This document shows, piece by piece, positions 6,721-16,900 of a stretch of 20,730 nucleotides of DNA. Under the pieces are notes generated by a model. It ran no database searches, was not told where the DNA came from, and saw nothing but the letters and a program-made list of their open reading frames with translations. Origin of the DNA: DATKBT01 sp035546295. Lineage in GTDB: Bacteria > Acidobacteriota > Thermoanaerobaculia > Multivoradales > Multivoraceae. Position 1 is the stretch's first letter. Each line of letters opens with the position of its first letter. Where the stretch lies: NCBI GenBank assembly GCA_035546295.1, contig DATKBT010000178.1:1-20730 (forward strand), given 5' to 3'. A program made the translations under genes and the position numbers.

Positions 6721-7422
6721 ATGAACGCACGCGCGCTCGACTGGAGCGAGAAGCCGTGGGGCGAGCGGGAGATCGACCTCTCGATCGACGAGGGGACGAT
6801 TCATGGCGCGTTGAACGTACCTTCAGCGGCGATGGGACTCGTGATCTTCCCGCAGGGGAGCGGCAGCAGCCGCCACAGCCGACGAAATCGCGCGCTCGCG
6901 ACGATGCTCCAAGAGGCCCGGCTCGCCACGCTCGTCTTCGACCTGCTCACGGAGCGCGAGGAGCGGATCGATCACGTGACCATGACGCTCCGACTCGACG
7001 TCGAGCTGCTCGCGCGACGACTGGGCACCGTGACGGCCTGGGTGAGGAGCCAGCCCGTCATCGGCCGCCTACCGCTCGGCTACTTCGGCGCCAGCACGGG
7101 CGCCGCGGCGGCGCTGGTGGCGGCGGCCAGGAACCCCCGCGGGATCCGCGCTGCAGTGTCGCGCAGCAGCCGGCCGGATCTCGCCGGAATGAACCTCCCT
7201 CGAGTGCGGGCGCCGATCCTGTTCATCGTCGGCGGCGAGGATCTGCGGATGATCCGCCTGAACGAGGAGGCGATGAAGCGGATGCGCTGCACCGTCAAGC
7301 TCGAGGTCGTCCCGGGGGCCGGCCACCTCTTCGAGGAGCCGGGGACGCTGGCGCGCGCGGCGGAGCTCGCCGTGATCTGGTTCGCCGAGCACCTGCCCGA
7401 GCGGAGCGCGGCGGCCGAATAA
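6721..7422 (+). CDS. Dienelactone-hydrolase-type alpha/beta hydrolase
   Basis: The protein has 233 residues and begins with ATG nine bases after GGAGG. It has the alpha/beta-hydrolase layout: FPQGSGSSRHSRRNR near 43-56 (oxyanion loop region), the nucleophile elbow G123-A-S125-T-G127 in YFGASTGAAAALVAAARNP, the acid loop IVGGEDL (D174) and the catalytic histidine H202 in PGAGHLFEEPG. No signal peptide is present, so it is cytoplasmic. Close relatives are often fused to, or next to, a phosphoribosyltransferase domain and occur beside universal stress proteins and NdvB-type genes in stress islands; here the enzyme stands alone. The substrate is unknown. The triad is complete and the length normal, so the gene appears intact. 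Confidence 0.9.
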   Translation: MNARALDWSEKPWGEREIDLSIDEGTIHGALNVPSAAMGLVIFPQGSGSSRHSRRNRALATMLQEARLATLVFDLLTEREERIDHVTMTLRLDVELLARRLGTVTAWVRSQPVIGRLPLGYFGASTGAAAALVAAARNPRGIRAAVSRSSRPDLAGMNLPRVRAPILFIVGGEDLRMIRLNEEAMKRMRCTVKLEVVPGAGHLFEEPGTLARAAELAVIWFAEHLPERSAAAE

Positions 7423-7475
7423 GGCTGACTGCGGCGACCGCGCCGGTCGAGGAGACGACGCCGGTGGCTCGTTCT

Positions 7476-7511
7476 CGATTCGGCATAGGATTCGGCAGAG
7501 GACTCGGCAGA
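7476..7511. repeat. 12-bp imperfect tandem repeat, three copies
   Basis: Units CGATTCGGCATA, GGATTCGGCAGA and GGACTCGGCAGA follow one another, each differing from its neighbour by one to three bases. They lie about 50 bp after the hydrolase stop in non-coding DNA. Confidence 0.7.
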
Positions 7512-7585
7512 GGGCAGAGGCTCGTGACGGACCCGAGGCCGTCGAGCTGGGTGGATGCGCCGGCTGTGAACACTCCTGAGCAAGG

Positions 7586-7726
7586 CTAGGTCGACTAGGC
7601 CAGCGGGAAGCTCACAGAATGGTCAAAGTTCGATCAAGCCGCTGCGCTCGCCCAGAGAAACGGCTGTGGCCTGGTCGACCCAGCCGCGACCGCTTGCGGG
7701 CTTGCGGCGCACGAGTGATCGGCTAG
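7586..7726. repeat. 141-bp repeat, copy B (inverted partner of 1-141)
   Basis: The reverse complement of this segment matches 1-141 at 137 of 141 positions without gaps, and both ends are CTAG. The two copies enclose about 7.4 kb in inverted orientation. Copy B lies between two convergent genes. No obvious short target-site duplication is visible around it (left flank ends GAGCAAGG, right flank starts CGGGCTCG), and the outer flank of copy A cannot be seen. Confidence 0.9.
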
Positions 7727-7795
7727 CGGGCTCGCGGGACGACCGCCCCACGCTCCCGCTCCTCGTTGGTCAGTGGTGACCACCACGAGCCCGCT
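7725..7795 (-). terminator. Nested inverted repeats at the end of the serine hydrolase gene
   Basis: TGGTCA (7767-7772) and TGACCA (7777-7782) form a perfect 6-bp stem with a 4-base loop, 11 bases after the minus-strand stop. Around it AGCGGGCTCG (7725-7734) pairs with CGAGCCCGCT (7786-7795). The inner hairpin could end transcription of the serine hydrolase gene. No T-run follows. The outer right arm recurs beside the other repeat copy at 158-167, so part of this structure belongs to the repeat family. Confidence 0.4.
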
Positions 7796-9371
7796 ACGGC
7801 TCGACGTCCGAGAGGATGACCCGGTGGCTGAGCGCGGCGGGCAGACCGTGGGCGCTCGACAGGACGAGCAGCGCGCCCTCGAGGTGGCCCTTCCGTCGGT
7901 TCAGCACGAGCCGCAGCCGCTGTCCGGCGGCTTCCGGTTCGAGAGTCGACTCGAGGGCCAGTGCGCAGCCCTCGAGCGGTCCCGGCCCGCTCGCGACGAG
8001 GCGTCTTCCGCCCGCGCGCAGAGGCCAGATGCCGGCGACTCGCTCCCCGAGCCGAACCTCGAGAGCGCGAGCGCCGATCTCGACCGCGACCGGCAGCTGG
8101 CCGGAGTCGTTCCACACCGTCCCGCTCCACCGACCGCGTAGCTTGCGCGGGGCGCGAGCGCGCAGCGAGCCTCGACGCTCGACGTCGGGGAGGGAGGCGC
8201 TCGGAGTGGGCGCCAGCCGGCGGACGCTGCGCGGCAGAAGAGCCTGGAGCAGGCGCTGCGAGAGCTCGGAGACCAGCTCGGTGCGGGAGTTGGCGGCGAC
8301 CGCGACGACGACTCCGAGCTGCGGCACGAGCGCCAGCGATGACGAGACGCCCGGCATGCCGCCGGTGTGCCCGACGACGGGCCAGCCGCCGGGGCCGCGA
8401 TCGAGCCGCCAGCCGAGACCGTAGTAAGCCCCGTCGCCGGCTCTGCTCACCGGCTGCTGCATGGCACGAAAGGTGGAGCGCTCGAGCAGGCGGGGCGACG
8501 ATACCCCCGCGGCGCCGGCGTGGAGCTGGCCGAAGCGCACCAGGTCGAGCACCGAGATCGCGAGCGCCGAGGCGCCGCGATGCTCGCTGTCGTAGAACCG
8601 CAATCGCTCACCGCTCACGTCGTAGCGCGCCGCGACCCCGGCGGCGTGCTCCGGGTCGGTGGGCAGCGAGGCGCTCTCGAGGGCCAGCGGAGCCAGCACC
8701 GCCGCCTCGAGAGCCTCGGCAAACGGGACGCCGAAAGCATGCTCCACGGCCCGCTCGAGCACGCCGTATCCGAGGTTGGAGTAGACCGTGCGCTCGCCGG
8801 GGGCGCGGAGCGCGCGCCCGTGACGATGAACCGCAACCTCGACCGGCGGCGGTCGCTCGCCCAGCTCGACCGCATAGAAGCGGTGGTGCACGCCGAGGCC
8901 CGCGGTGTGGCTGGCGAGCTCGCGGATGCTTGGCTCGTGTTCGTTCCAGCGCAGCGCTTCGGCTGTCTCGGGGCCGAGGAACGCCGAGACTGGAGCGTCG
9001 AGGTCGAGCAGGCGACGTTCGATGGCGACCATCACCGCGGTCATGGTGAACGGCTTGGTCACCGAGGCGACGAAGTAGGGCGTGCTCGGGGTCGCTGGCA
9101 CGCCCAACTCGCGGTCGGCGAAGCCCCAGGCCTCGGCCCACAGCAGCTCCTCACCACGCGCGACGGCCACCGCGAGCGAGGCCACGCGCTCCTCCGCGAG
9201 GCGGTCCTCCACCCATTCTCCGAGCGACGCGAACGGCTCTGCCCGCGCCGGGCCGGAGGCGCCGAAGAGCACCGAGAGCGCAAGAGGAATCGACACGAAG
9301 AGCGCAACGTGAAGCGCACGAGATTTGCATCCTCGCCGTCGCACGACGCCGCTCGTGCGTGCCCGTCGCAT
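7794..9371 (-). CDS. Exported serine hydrolase, class C beta-lactamase/esterase family
   Basis: From ATG 9371 the protein has 525 residues; a GTG at 9395 would add eight, and neither start has a good ribosome-binding site. A basic n-region and hydrophobic stretch (LHVALFVSIPLALSVLFGA) end near ARAEP, indicating export. The catalytic domain shows S103-V-T-K106 (nucleophile and base), Y197-S-N199 in TVYSNLGYG, and H335-T-G-G in VVGHTGGMPG, the three motifs of the class C/serine beta-lactamase-like esterase and peptidase family. The last 130 residues or so, after LPRSVRRLAP, form a beta-rich C-terminal domain starting LRGRWSGTVW, common in such esterases. The substrate may be an ester, a D-amino-acid peptide or a beta-lactam. 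The gene is monocistronic, converging with the alpha/beta hydrolase. Confidence 0.9.
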   Translation of the reverse strand: MRRARTSGVVRRRGCKSRALHVALFVSIPLALSVLFGASGPARAEPFASLGEWVEDRLAEERVASLAVAVARGEELLWAEAWGFADRELGVPATPSTPYFVASVTKPFTMTAVMVAIERRLLDLDAPVSAFLGPETAEALRWNEHEPSIRELASHTAGLGVHHRFYAVELGERPPPVEVAVHRHGRALRAPGERTVYSNLGYGVLERAVEHAFGVPFAEALEAAVLAPLALESASLPTDPEHAAGVAARYDVSGERLRFYDSEHRGASALAISVLDLVRFGQLHAGAAGVSSPRLLERSTFRAMQQPVSRAGDGAYYGLGWRLDRGPGGWPVVGHTGGMPGVSSSLALVPQLGVVVAVAANSRTELVSELSQRLLQALLPRSVRRLAPTPSASLPDVERRGSLRARAPRKLRGRWSGTVWNDSGQLPVAVEIGARALEVRLGERVAGIWPLRAGGRRLVASGPGPLEGCALALESTLEPEAAGQRLRLVLNRRKGHLEGALLVLSSAHGLPAALSHRVILSDVEP

Positions 9372-9955
9372 CCTCGACAGTCTGGCACAGCTCACACGCG
9401 CCGGATGTCATGTGGGCAGGCAGGCCTCGGTCCCCAGCTCGGCGGGTCGATCGCCTCGAGCGTACCGGTCGAAGAGATCGCCGCCTATGGGCTCGGTGTG
9501 CTGTTGCTGGCAGCATGCGCCCCTTCCCCACCCGACGCGCTCGGTCTCGGTGGGCTGTGGGTCGAGCGCCCTGTAGCTCCAGCACCTGTTGGCTCACCGC
9601 CTTGGCTCCGTGGCTCGAGTCCCTTCCCATCCCAGAGCGGCTGCGCCCGACTTCGAGGAGGGCGCGGCCGAAAGCAGGCCGCCCGACGCGTTTGTTCCTC
9701 CTGCCTTCGATCCGAAGCGGATCCGCTGCGCGTCATTCGTCGAGCCGCATCCGAGCCCTCGCGGCTGCGATCCACCATGGCGGGATCTGGCATCGAACAT
9801 GCGTATCTGGTCGCTGTCCAAGGTGACTCGAAGGAGCGCCGAGCCGCATCGTCGTGACTTGCTACTCCCACCCCGCAGGGGGGGAGCGGCGCCGACCCCG
9901 TGAAGCGTGGCGGCTCGTCGGCTATCGCTGAAGACTGCTTGCATGGAGTGAACGG
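9372..9955. other. Long non-coding region before the second stress protein
   Basis: About 580 bp lie between the divergent serine hydrolase and the stress protein/glucan synthase unit. I find no protein similarity in any frame; open frames here are shadows of high GC. The region must contain promoters in both directions. Its only clear structure is the hairpin at 9865-9886, and the ribosome-binding site GGAGTG of the next gene is at 9945-9950. Confidence 0.4.
9865..9886 (+). promoter_or_regulatory. Leader hairpin upstream of the second stress protein
   Basis: CTCCC and CCCC (9865-9869 and 9871-9874, with a bulged A at 9870) pair with GGGGGGGAG (9878-9886) around a GCA loop, giving nine pairs. 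It ends 69 bases before the USP start. The core CCCCGCAGGGG is also the core of the hairpin in front of the barrel gene when that is read in its own sense. No T-run follows, so a terminator role is doubtful. Confidence 0.35.
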
Positions 9956-10963
9956 ATGAGAGAGCGAAGAGCCGAGCGGCAACCGAAGTGGGCGAGCGGC
10001 CTCGTCGAGCGCATCCTGGTCCCGCTCGACGGATCCCGCCTCGCCGAGTGCGTCCTTCCCCACGCCATCGCGCTGGCGCGAATCTTCGACGCCGAGCTGA
10101 TCCTCGTGCGCGTCCAGGAGTCGCTGCCGGGCAACCACCCGCGTGTCGACAGCCTCTCCTGGCGTCTCGGCAAGGCCGAGGTCGAGGCATATTTACGCAG
10201 CACGGCGGAACGAATTGCCGAGGCCGGCCTCCGGGTCTCGACCTACGCCGAACAGGGGAAGTGCGCGGAGGCCGTGATCGAGGCTGCGCGCAGGCACGGC
10301 GCTGGGCTGATCGCGCTCAGCTCCCACGGTCGTGGAGGGCAGACGCCATTTCGGCTCGGCAGCACTGCGCAGAAGCTGATCGACTCTGCGAACACGTCCG
10401 TGCTCCTGGTGCGCGCCCGTCACGAACCGCTGCGGGACGACTGGAACACGTGCCCCTATCGGAGGATCCTGGTCGCCGTCGACGGATCTCCGCGCTCGGA
10501 GTGGGCGCTATCGCTGGCGGCCGGGATGGCGGAGCGCGCTCGGGCCGAGCTGTTGCTGGCCCAGGTTGTTCCGGTTCCCGAGCTGGTGGTCCGTTACCCG
10601 CCGAGCTCCGAGGAAGCGGAATTGAGAGAGAGCCTGGTGGAGACCAACCGCCGGGCCGCGGTCGACTACCTCGAAGCGCTGCGCGGACGCTGTGCGAACG
10701 AGAACACTTCGGTTCGAACCCGGCTCGAAGTCTCCGAGCACGCCGCGGAGACGATCGAGGACCTGTGCGACGAGGAGGACGTCGACCTCGTGGTGATCAA
10801 CGCCCATGGTCGCGGCTGCGGCCCGGCCTCCCGGCTCCACGGTCGCTTCGCCGATCAGCTCCTCCACCAGGGTCGCCACAGCACCTTGCTCTTCCAGGAC
10901 CTCCCGGCCCCGTCCGCCGAGAGCCTCGAGGCGGGCCATGCCGCGCTCGGCCGCGGCGCCTGA
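9956..10963 (+). CDS. Universal stress protein, two tandem USP domains
   Basis: This 335-residue protein begins with ATG five bases after GGAGTG. Domain one runs from VERILVPLDGSRLAECVLPH (about 18) to SSHGRGGQTPFRLGSTAQKL, near-canonical for the G-x2-G-x9-G-S nucleotide-binding motif except that the first Gly is Ser. Domain two begins YRRILVAVDGSPRSEWAL at about 168 and ends INAHGRGCGPASRLHGRFAD, where the final G-S/T is lost, so only domain one is likely to bind ATP. Such proteins respond to stress and can regulate partners. The last 26 bases overlap the start of the glucan synthase gene, which implies cotranscription and probably coupled translation. Confidence 0.93.
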   Translation: MRERRAERQPKWASGLVERILVPLDGSRLAECVLPHAIALARIFDAELILVRVQESLPGNHPRVDSLSWRLGKAEVEAYLRSTAERIAEAGLRVSTYAEQGKCAEAVIEAARRHGAGLIALSSHGRGGQTPFRLGSTAQKLIDSANTSVLLVRARHEPLRDDWNTCPYRRILVAVDGSPRSEWALSLAAGMAERARAELLLAQVVPVPELVVRYPPSSEEAELRESLVETNRRAAVDYLEALRGRCANENTSVRTRLEVSEHAAETIEDLCDEEDVDLVVINAHGRGCGPASRLHGRFADQLLHQGRHSTLLFQDLPAPSAESLEAGHAALGRGA

Positions 10964-13900
10964 AGCCTCGACCGCGGATCTTCCCGAGCTCCAACAGCGG
11001 TTCGTCCGGTTGGCGCAGGGCCAGGAGCCCGCGCCGCCGGCCCGCCGTCACCGGCTGCGCGCTCGCCTTCGCCGGACCGCACGCCTGCAGGCCCGGCTCC
11101 GCCGCGACCTGATCCGGACTCCGGCGGCATCTGGGCTGCGTCTCAACGAGTGGCTGTTCGAGAACGACTACGTCGTCGAGACCGCCCTGCGCCAGGTGGC
11201 CGGGAACCTGCCCCCTTCATTCCTTCGAGAGCTGCCGACCCTGAGTCTCGTCGGGAACCGCGATCCGCTCACCAGGATCCGAGTCTTCGCGCTGGCTGAT
11301 GCCCTGGTCGACGCCGCCGACGGCCTCGTCGTTCCGCCCCAGCTCGAGGAGCTCGTGATCGCGTACGACACCCAGCGCCCGCTGAGCATGGGGGAGCTGT
11401 GGGCGCTGCCCACCGCGCTGCGCTGGGCGCTGCTCGAGCGGCTCCACGAGGTCACCGTACGCCTCGAGCAGTCCCTACGTCGAGGCTCGCTGGAGAACCT
11501 GGACCCCAACGACGAGGCGACGGTGGCCCAGGCGATCGTCTCGCTGAGGAACCTCGACGGCTATGACTGGCGCGCGTTCTTCGAGCGGGTGAGCACGGTC
11601 GAGAAGCTCCTTAGCCAGGACCCGAGCGGTGTCTACCACCTCATGGACTTCGCCTCACGCAACCGCTACCGCCGTCGGATCGAGGACCTGGCGCGCCGCC
11701 AGCCGGCGGCGGAGCGCCGGTGCACCGAGGCGGTCCTCGCACTGGCCCGGACAGCCGGCGTCACCGAGGGCGAGCGTCCCGGCGACCACGTCGGCTACTA
11801 CCTCTACGGGCACGGGCTCGAACGGCTCGAGAGCCACCTCGGGATCCGCGCGCCGCTGCGGATCCGGGTGACCAGATTCCACCATCGCCACGGCGCCGGG
11901 CTCTTCCTCGGCACGGTGACGGTGGGCACCGCCGCCCTCGGTGGCGCCGCCGCCTGGATGGCGGCCCTGGCCGGCGGCGCCCCCTGGCTGCAGGCGACCT
12001 GCGGCCTCCTCGCGCTCGTGCCGGGGGCCAACGCCTTCCTGGCGCTGGTCTCGCTGCTGTCGTCCCGCGTGCTCGAGCCGCTGGTCCTGCCGCGTCTCGA
12101 CTTCGAGCGCCACGGCATCCCGGAGGCCTGGAGGACGGTGGTGGCGGTGCCCGCCCTGGTGGCGACCCCCTACGAGGTCGAGCAGCTGCTCGCCGGAATG
12201 GAGCTGAACTTCCTGCGCAACCCGGACCCCGCCCTCCGCCACGTCCTCCTCTGCGACTTCACCGACGCCGACGAGCAGGAGACCGAGGGCGACGCCGAGC
12301 TGCTGGCGGGTGCGATCGCGGGGATCGAGGACCTCAACTCGCGCCACGGGGAACGGTTCTTCCTCTTCCACCGCGAGCGCCGCTGGAATCCGCAGCAACG
12401 CAAATGGATGGCATGGGAGCGCAAGCGCGGCAAGCTGCACGAGCTCAATCGCTGGCTTCGCGGCGACACCGCCACCTCGTTCAGCACGGTGGTCGGCGAC
12501 CGTTCCCGTCTCGAGGGCACGCGATTCGTGCTCACTCTCGACGCCGACACGGTGCTGCCGCGCGGCAGCTCCGCGCGGTTGGTGGGCACCCTCGCACACG
12601 CGTTGAACCGGCCGGTGTTCGACCAGCGGGGCCGCCTCGTCTCCGGCTACTCGATCCTGCAACCGCGAGTCGAGATCGACCCCCGGGCGGCGAATCGCAG
12701 CCGGTTCGCCCGCATCTACGCAGGCGAGAGTGGTATCGATCTCTACTCCCATGCCTCCTCCGACGTCTACCAGGACCTGTTCGCAGAAGGGATCTACGCG
12801 GGAAAGGGCATCTACGACATCGACGGCTTCGAGCGCAGCATCGCAGAGCGCGTGCCCGAGAACTCGCTGCTCAGCCACGACCTGTTCGAGGGCATCCACG
12901 GCCGCACCGCTCTGGTCTCCGAGATCAGCGTGCTCGAGGATTTCCCGTCGGGAAGCGCCGCCTACTTCAGGCGGCAACACCGCTGGATCCGGGGCGACTG
13001 GCAGCTCCTGCCCTGGCTTCTTCCCCGCGGATCCGCCGTCCGCGACGGCGTTCTCGACTCCCTCGACCGCTTCAAGGTCCTCGACAACCTGCGGCGAAGC
13101 CTGGTCGCTCCGGCTTCGCTCGGTCTCCTGTTCCTGGGCTGGTTCCTGCTGCCGGCCTGGTCCTGGGTGTGGACCGTTTCGGTCGCCGTGCTCCTCGGCA
13201 GTCCCATCCTCTTCACCACCGCGGGACGCCTGCTCCGCCGGGCGAGGGGAACGGCGGGCGCGGCTCTCCTGCTGCGCCTGCGTTCCCTGGCGCGCGAGCT
13301 GCGACCCCAGATCGGACGATGGGGACTGAGCCTCGCCTTCCTGCCCTGGGAGGCGATCCTCTCCCTGGACGCCATCGCCAGGACGCTGGTCCGGCTCTTC
13401 GTGACCCGGCGCAACCTGCTCGAGTGGACCACGGCCGCGCACTCGGCGAGGGCCGCCGGAGCCGTCGGCGAGCTGCTGGCGGCCGCGCCCGCGAGCTTGG
13501 TCGCCGGCATCGGGCTCGCCCTCCTGGCGGTGCGTCCCGCGGCTGCGCCGGGCGCGCTCCCTCTGCTGCTCGTCTGGCTCCTCTCTCCGCTCCTCGCCTT
13601 ACTGCTGCGAGCGCCCGGCGCGCTCCGGCCGTCGCGGTTCCTCGAACGCCAGGAGCGCCGCCGCTTGCGCATCGTGGCGCGCCGGACCTGGCTGTTCTTC
13701 GAGCAGTTCGTCGGGCCCGAGGATCACTGGCTCCCGCCCGACAACTACCAGGAGGATCCGAAGTCGATCGTCGCCCACCGGACCTCGCCCACCAACGTCG
13801 GAATGCTGCTGGTCTCCACGGCCGCCGCCTTCGACCTCGGCTACCTGAGCCTCGCTGGCCTCGAGTCGAGATTGCGCAACACGATCGAGTCGCTCGAGCC

Positions 13901-16900
13901 GCTCGCGCGCGTCCGCGGACATTGGCTCAACTGGTACGACACCCTCACGCTCGAGCCGCTCTCGCCGCGTTACGTCTCCACGGTCGACAGCGGCAACCTG
14001 GCCGCCGCCCTGGTGGTCGTCGCGCAGACCTGCCGCGAGGCAACGCGCCGGCCCTGGAGCTCTAAGCCCTTGCTCGACGGGCTCGAGGACGTGCTCGGCC
14101 TGCTCGGCGAAGGCGCGCGCCAGATCGCGGGCGGCGAAGCCGGCCCGCAGACGCTGCGGCTGGCTCACGCATTTCGCGCCGACTTGAAGGCGCTCGCCGC
14201 GGAGGCCGCCGCGGCTCGAGAGCCCGGCCAGGTCCCGACCGGGATCTGGGACGACGGGCGCTTCGAGCTCCTGTTCGAGCGGGGCCTGGAGCTGGCCGGA
14301 GCGGTCTCGGACGCCGCCGGCGACTGCGCAACCGAGCTGCGGGTCTGGCTCGAGCGGCTGGAGCACCAGCTGGAGAGCGCCCGTCGAGTCGAGCGCCTGA
14401 GCGCGGGGTGGAGGCCGGCGGCCGTCCTGCCCCGCGCTCTGCGCGAGCGACTCGACGAGCGGCCCGAGCTCTTCTCCGCGCTGCGCCGGCTCGATGAGCT
14501 CAGCGGACTCGATGACGAGGCGATCGGGCTCCGGATCGAGCGCTGCATCGCGCTTGCCGCCGTCGCCGCGGAGCTGGCCGAGGCGGCCGCGTCCCTGCCT
14601 CCCGACGAAAGCGACATCCTGCTGGCGTGGCACGCAGAGCTGCAGGCGGCGCTGGAATCGACCGAGGAGACGGGCCGGCAGCTGCTGGCCGGCTTCGATG
14701 CGCTCGCGAGCTGGGCCAACGCGCGAGTCGAGGAGATGGACTTCGCGTTTCTCTACGACGAGAACCGCGAGCTCTTCCACATCGGGTTCGACCTCGAGAG
14801 CGGCGCGCTCGATCCCAACCACTACGATCTGCTGGCCTCGGAGTCGCGCATCGCCAGCCTGATCGCCATCGCCAAGGGCGACGTGCCGGAGCGTCACTGG
14901 CTGCACCTGGGACGACCCCTGACCAGGGTCGGCGCCAGCCGGGTGCTGCTCTCGTGGGGCGGCACGATGTTCGAGTACCTGATGCCGCTCTTGTTCATGC
15001 CGGCGCCCGAGAAGACGCTGCTCACCCAGAGCTGTGAGAGCGCGGTCTGGCGACAGATCCGCTTCGGGCGGCGCCAGGGAATCCCCTGGGGCCTCTCCGA
15101 GTCGGGTTTCTTCCTGTTCGACGCTCAGACCCTCTACCAGTACAAGGCCTTCGGCGTGCCGGGTCTCGGACTCAGGCTGGAGACGGCGGATCGCCTGGTG
15201 GTCGCGCCCTATGCGTCGCTGCTCGCCTCGAGCCTGGCTCCGCGAGCGGTGCTGGCCAACCTCGACCGGCTCCGCGCCGACGGCATGCTCGGCCGCTACG
15301 GCTGGTACGAGGCGCTCGACTTCGGCCCTCGGACCCGCCGGACGCGACGAAAGGAGGCGCCTCGACAGGTGCGCTCGTACATGGCTCACCACCAGGGAAT
15401 GATCCTCGCGGCCCTCGCCAACGTCCTGTGCGAGGACGTCCTGGTCGAGCGCGCGATGGCGGATCCCCGGCTGGCGAGCACCCTCCTCCTGCTCCACGAG
15501 CGCCGCCCCGAGGCAGCCACGCTGAGCGCGCGCCGGACGCTCGACCGGCGCGCCCTCCAGCGCCTGCCGACGCCCCCGACCTTCTCCTGGAGCCTCGCCC
15601 CCGAGGGCGCGCGCAAACAGTGCCACGTCGTGTCGAACGGCCGAGTCCACGTCGTCGCCACCTCGGCCGGCGGGGTCGGAATCCGCTACCGCGACGTCGC
15701 GATCTCCCGCTTCAAACCCGACGCCAGCAACGAGCCCCACGGCGGCTTTCTGATCCTGGAAGACCTCGAGTCGCGCGCGCTCTGGACGACCGGCGGGCCG
15801 CGGCCGTCGACTCCGGGAGAGCCCTACGAGGTTCGGGCCTACCCCCACCGGATCACCTTCCAGCGGCACCACCTCGGCATCCAATCGACGCTCGATCTCG
15901 CCGTGACCGTTCGCTGCAGCGCCGTCATCCAGCATCTGCGACTGGTCAACGAGTCGCCGCGGCGGCGGCGCCTCGCGGTGACCACGTACTTCGAGCCGGT
16001 GCTCACCAGCGCGCTCGACGATCGCCGCCACCCCGCGTTCCAGAAGCTCTTCGTCTCGGCACGCTGCCTCGCCCGGGAGCGAACCCTCAGCTTCAAGCGG
16101 CGGGCCTCGGCGCGCGGCCCGGGCGCCGCCGCGAGCTTCCGGCTGCTCGCGGCACCGGGAGTCGGGGCGCGCTGGAGCTGGTGCCTGCGCCGAGAGGAGC
16201 TGCTCGGCCGCCACGGCCGTCTCGACGCGCCCCGCGCGTTGTTCTCTCGCAGCGAGCTCCCCGGCCGCGAGGGACCGCCGCTCGACCCGGTCGCCGCGCA
16301 CCGCGTGGAGCTCGTGATCGACGCCGGCGACGAGGCCGCGCTCGCGGTGGTCTGTGGCTTCGGAGCCACCGAGCAGGAGTCGCTGGCCGCTCTCGACGCA
16401 CTGCCGTCGATCGCGGCCGCCGAGTCCGCCATCGACCGCGCGAGGATCGAAACCGAGATCGCCCTCCACGACTGCGGCCTGGAGCCAGCCGATCAGCCGC
16501 TGTTCCAGCGGCTGCACTCCCTGATGGCCTTCCCCCCCGGAAGCCGTGGATGGCCGGTCGAGTCCCACCCCCGCTCCGAGCTCTGGAAGCACGGCATCTC
16601 GGGCGACCATCCCCTCCTGGTCATCGAGGTCGATCGGCTCGATCAGGCCGAGACGGTCCGCCGCATCCTGCTCGGACACGACTGGTGGCGACGACGCGGC
16701 ATCGAGGTCGATCTGGCGCTCGTCGACCACCTGTCCACCGGCTACGCGCAGCCCCTGCGCGAGCTTCTGCAGCGGCTGATCGACGACAGCGGCGGCGCCG
16801 CGTGGTCGGGCCGAGCCGGCGGCATCCACTTGCTGAACGGGGAGGCGCTGAGCAACGACCTGGAAGGGCTCCGGCAGCTGGCTTCGCTCACCCTCTCGTC

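Larger units (their letters stand above)
7423..7793. other. Intergenic region holding repeat copy B
   Basis: This stretch between two convergent genes contains three imperfect 12-bp units (GGATTCGGCAGA type) at 7476-7511, the 141-bp repeat copy B at 7586-7726, and hairpin sequences near the end of the serine hydrolase gene. No protein-coding remnant is recognisable. Confidence 0.6.

Noticed and set aside
7586..7726. Repeat copies as a CRISPR or attachment site
   Set aside because: There are only two copies, far apart and inverted, with no spacers, cas genes, integrase or tRNA nearby.
10700..10725. GGTTCGAACC-like tRNA T-arm motif
   Set aside because: It lies within the stress protein coding sequence, and no cloverleaf can be formed around it.
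11655..13442. 595-residue minus-strand open frame inside the glucan synthase
   Set aside because: Composition is rich in Glu, Arg, Gly and Gln from antisense reading; the plus-strand frame carries all GT84 motifs.
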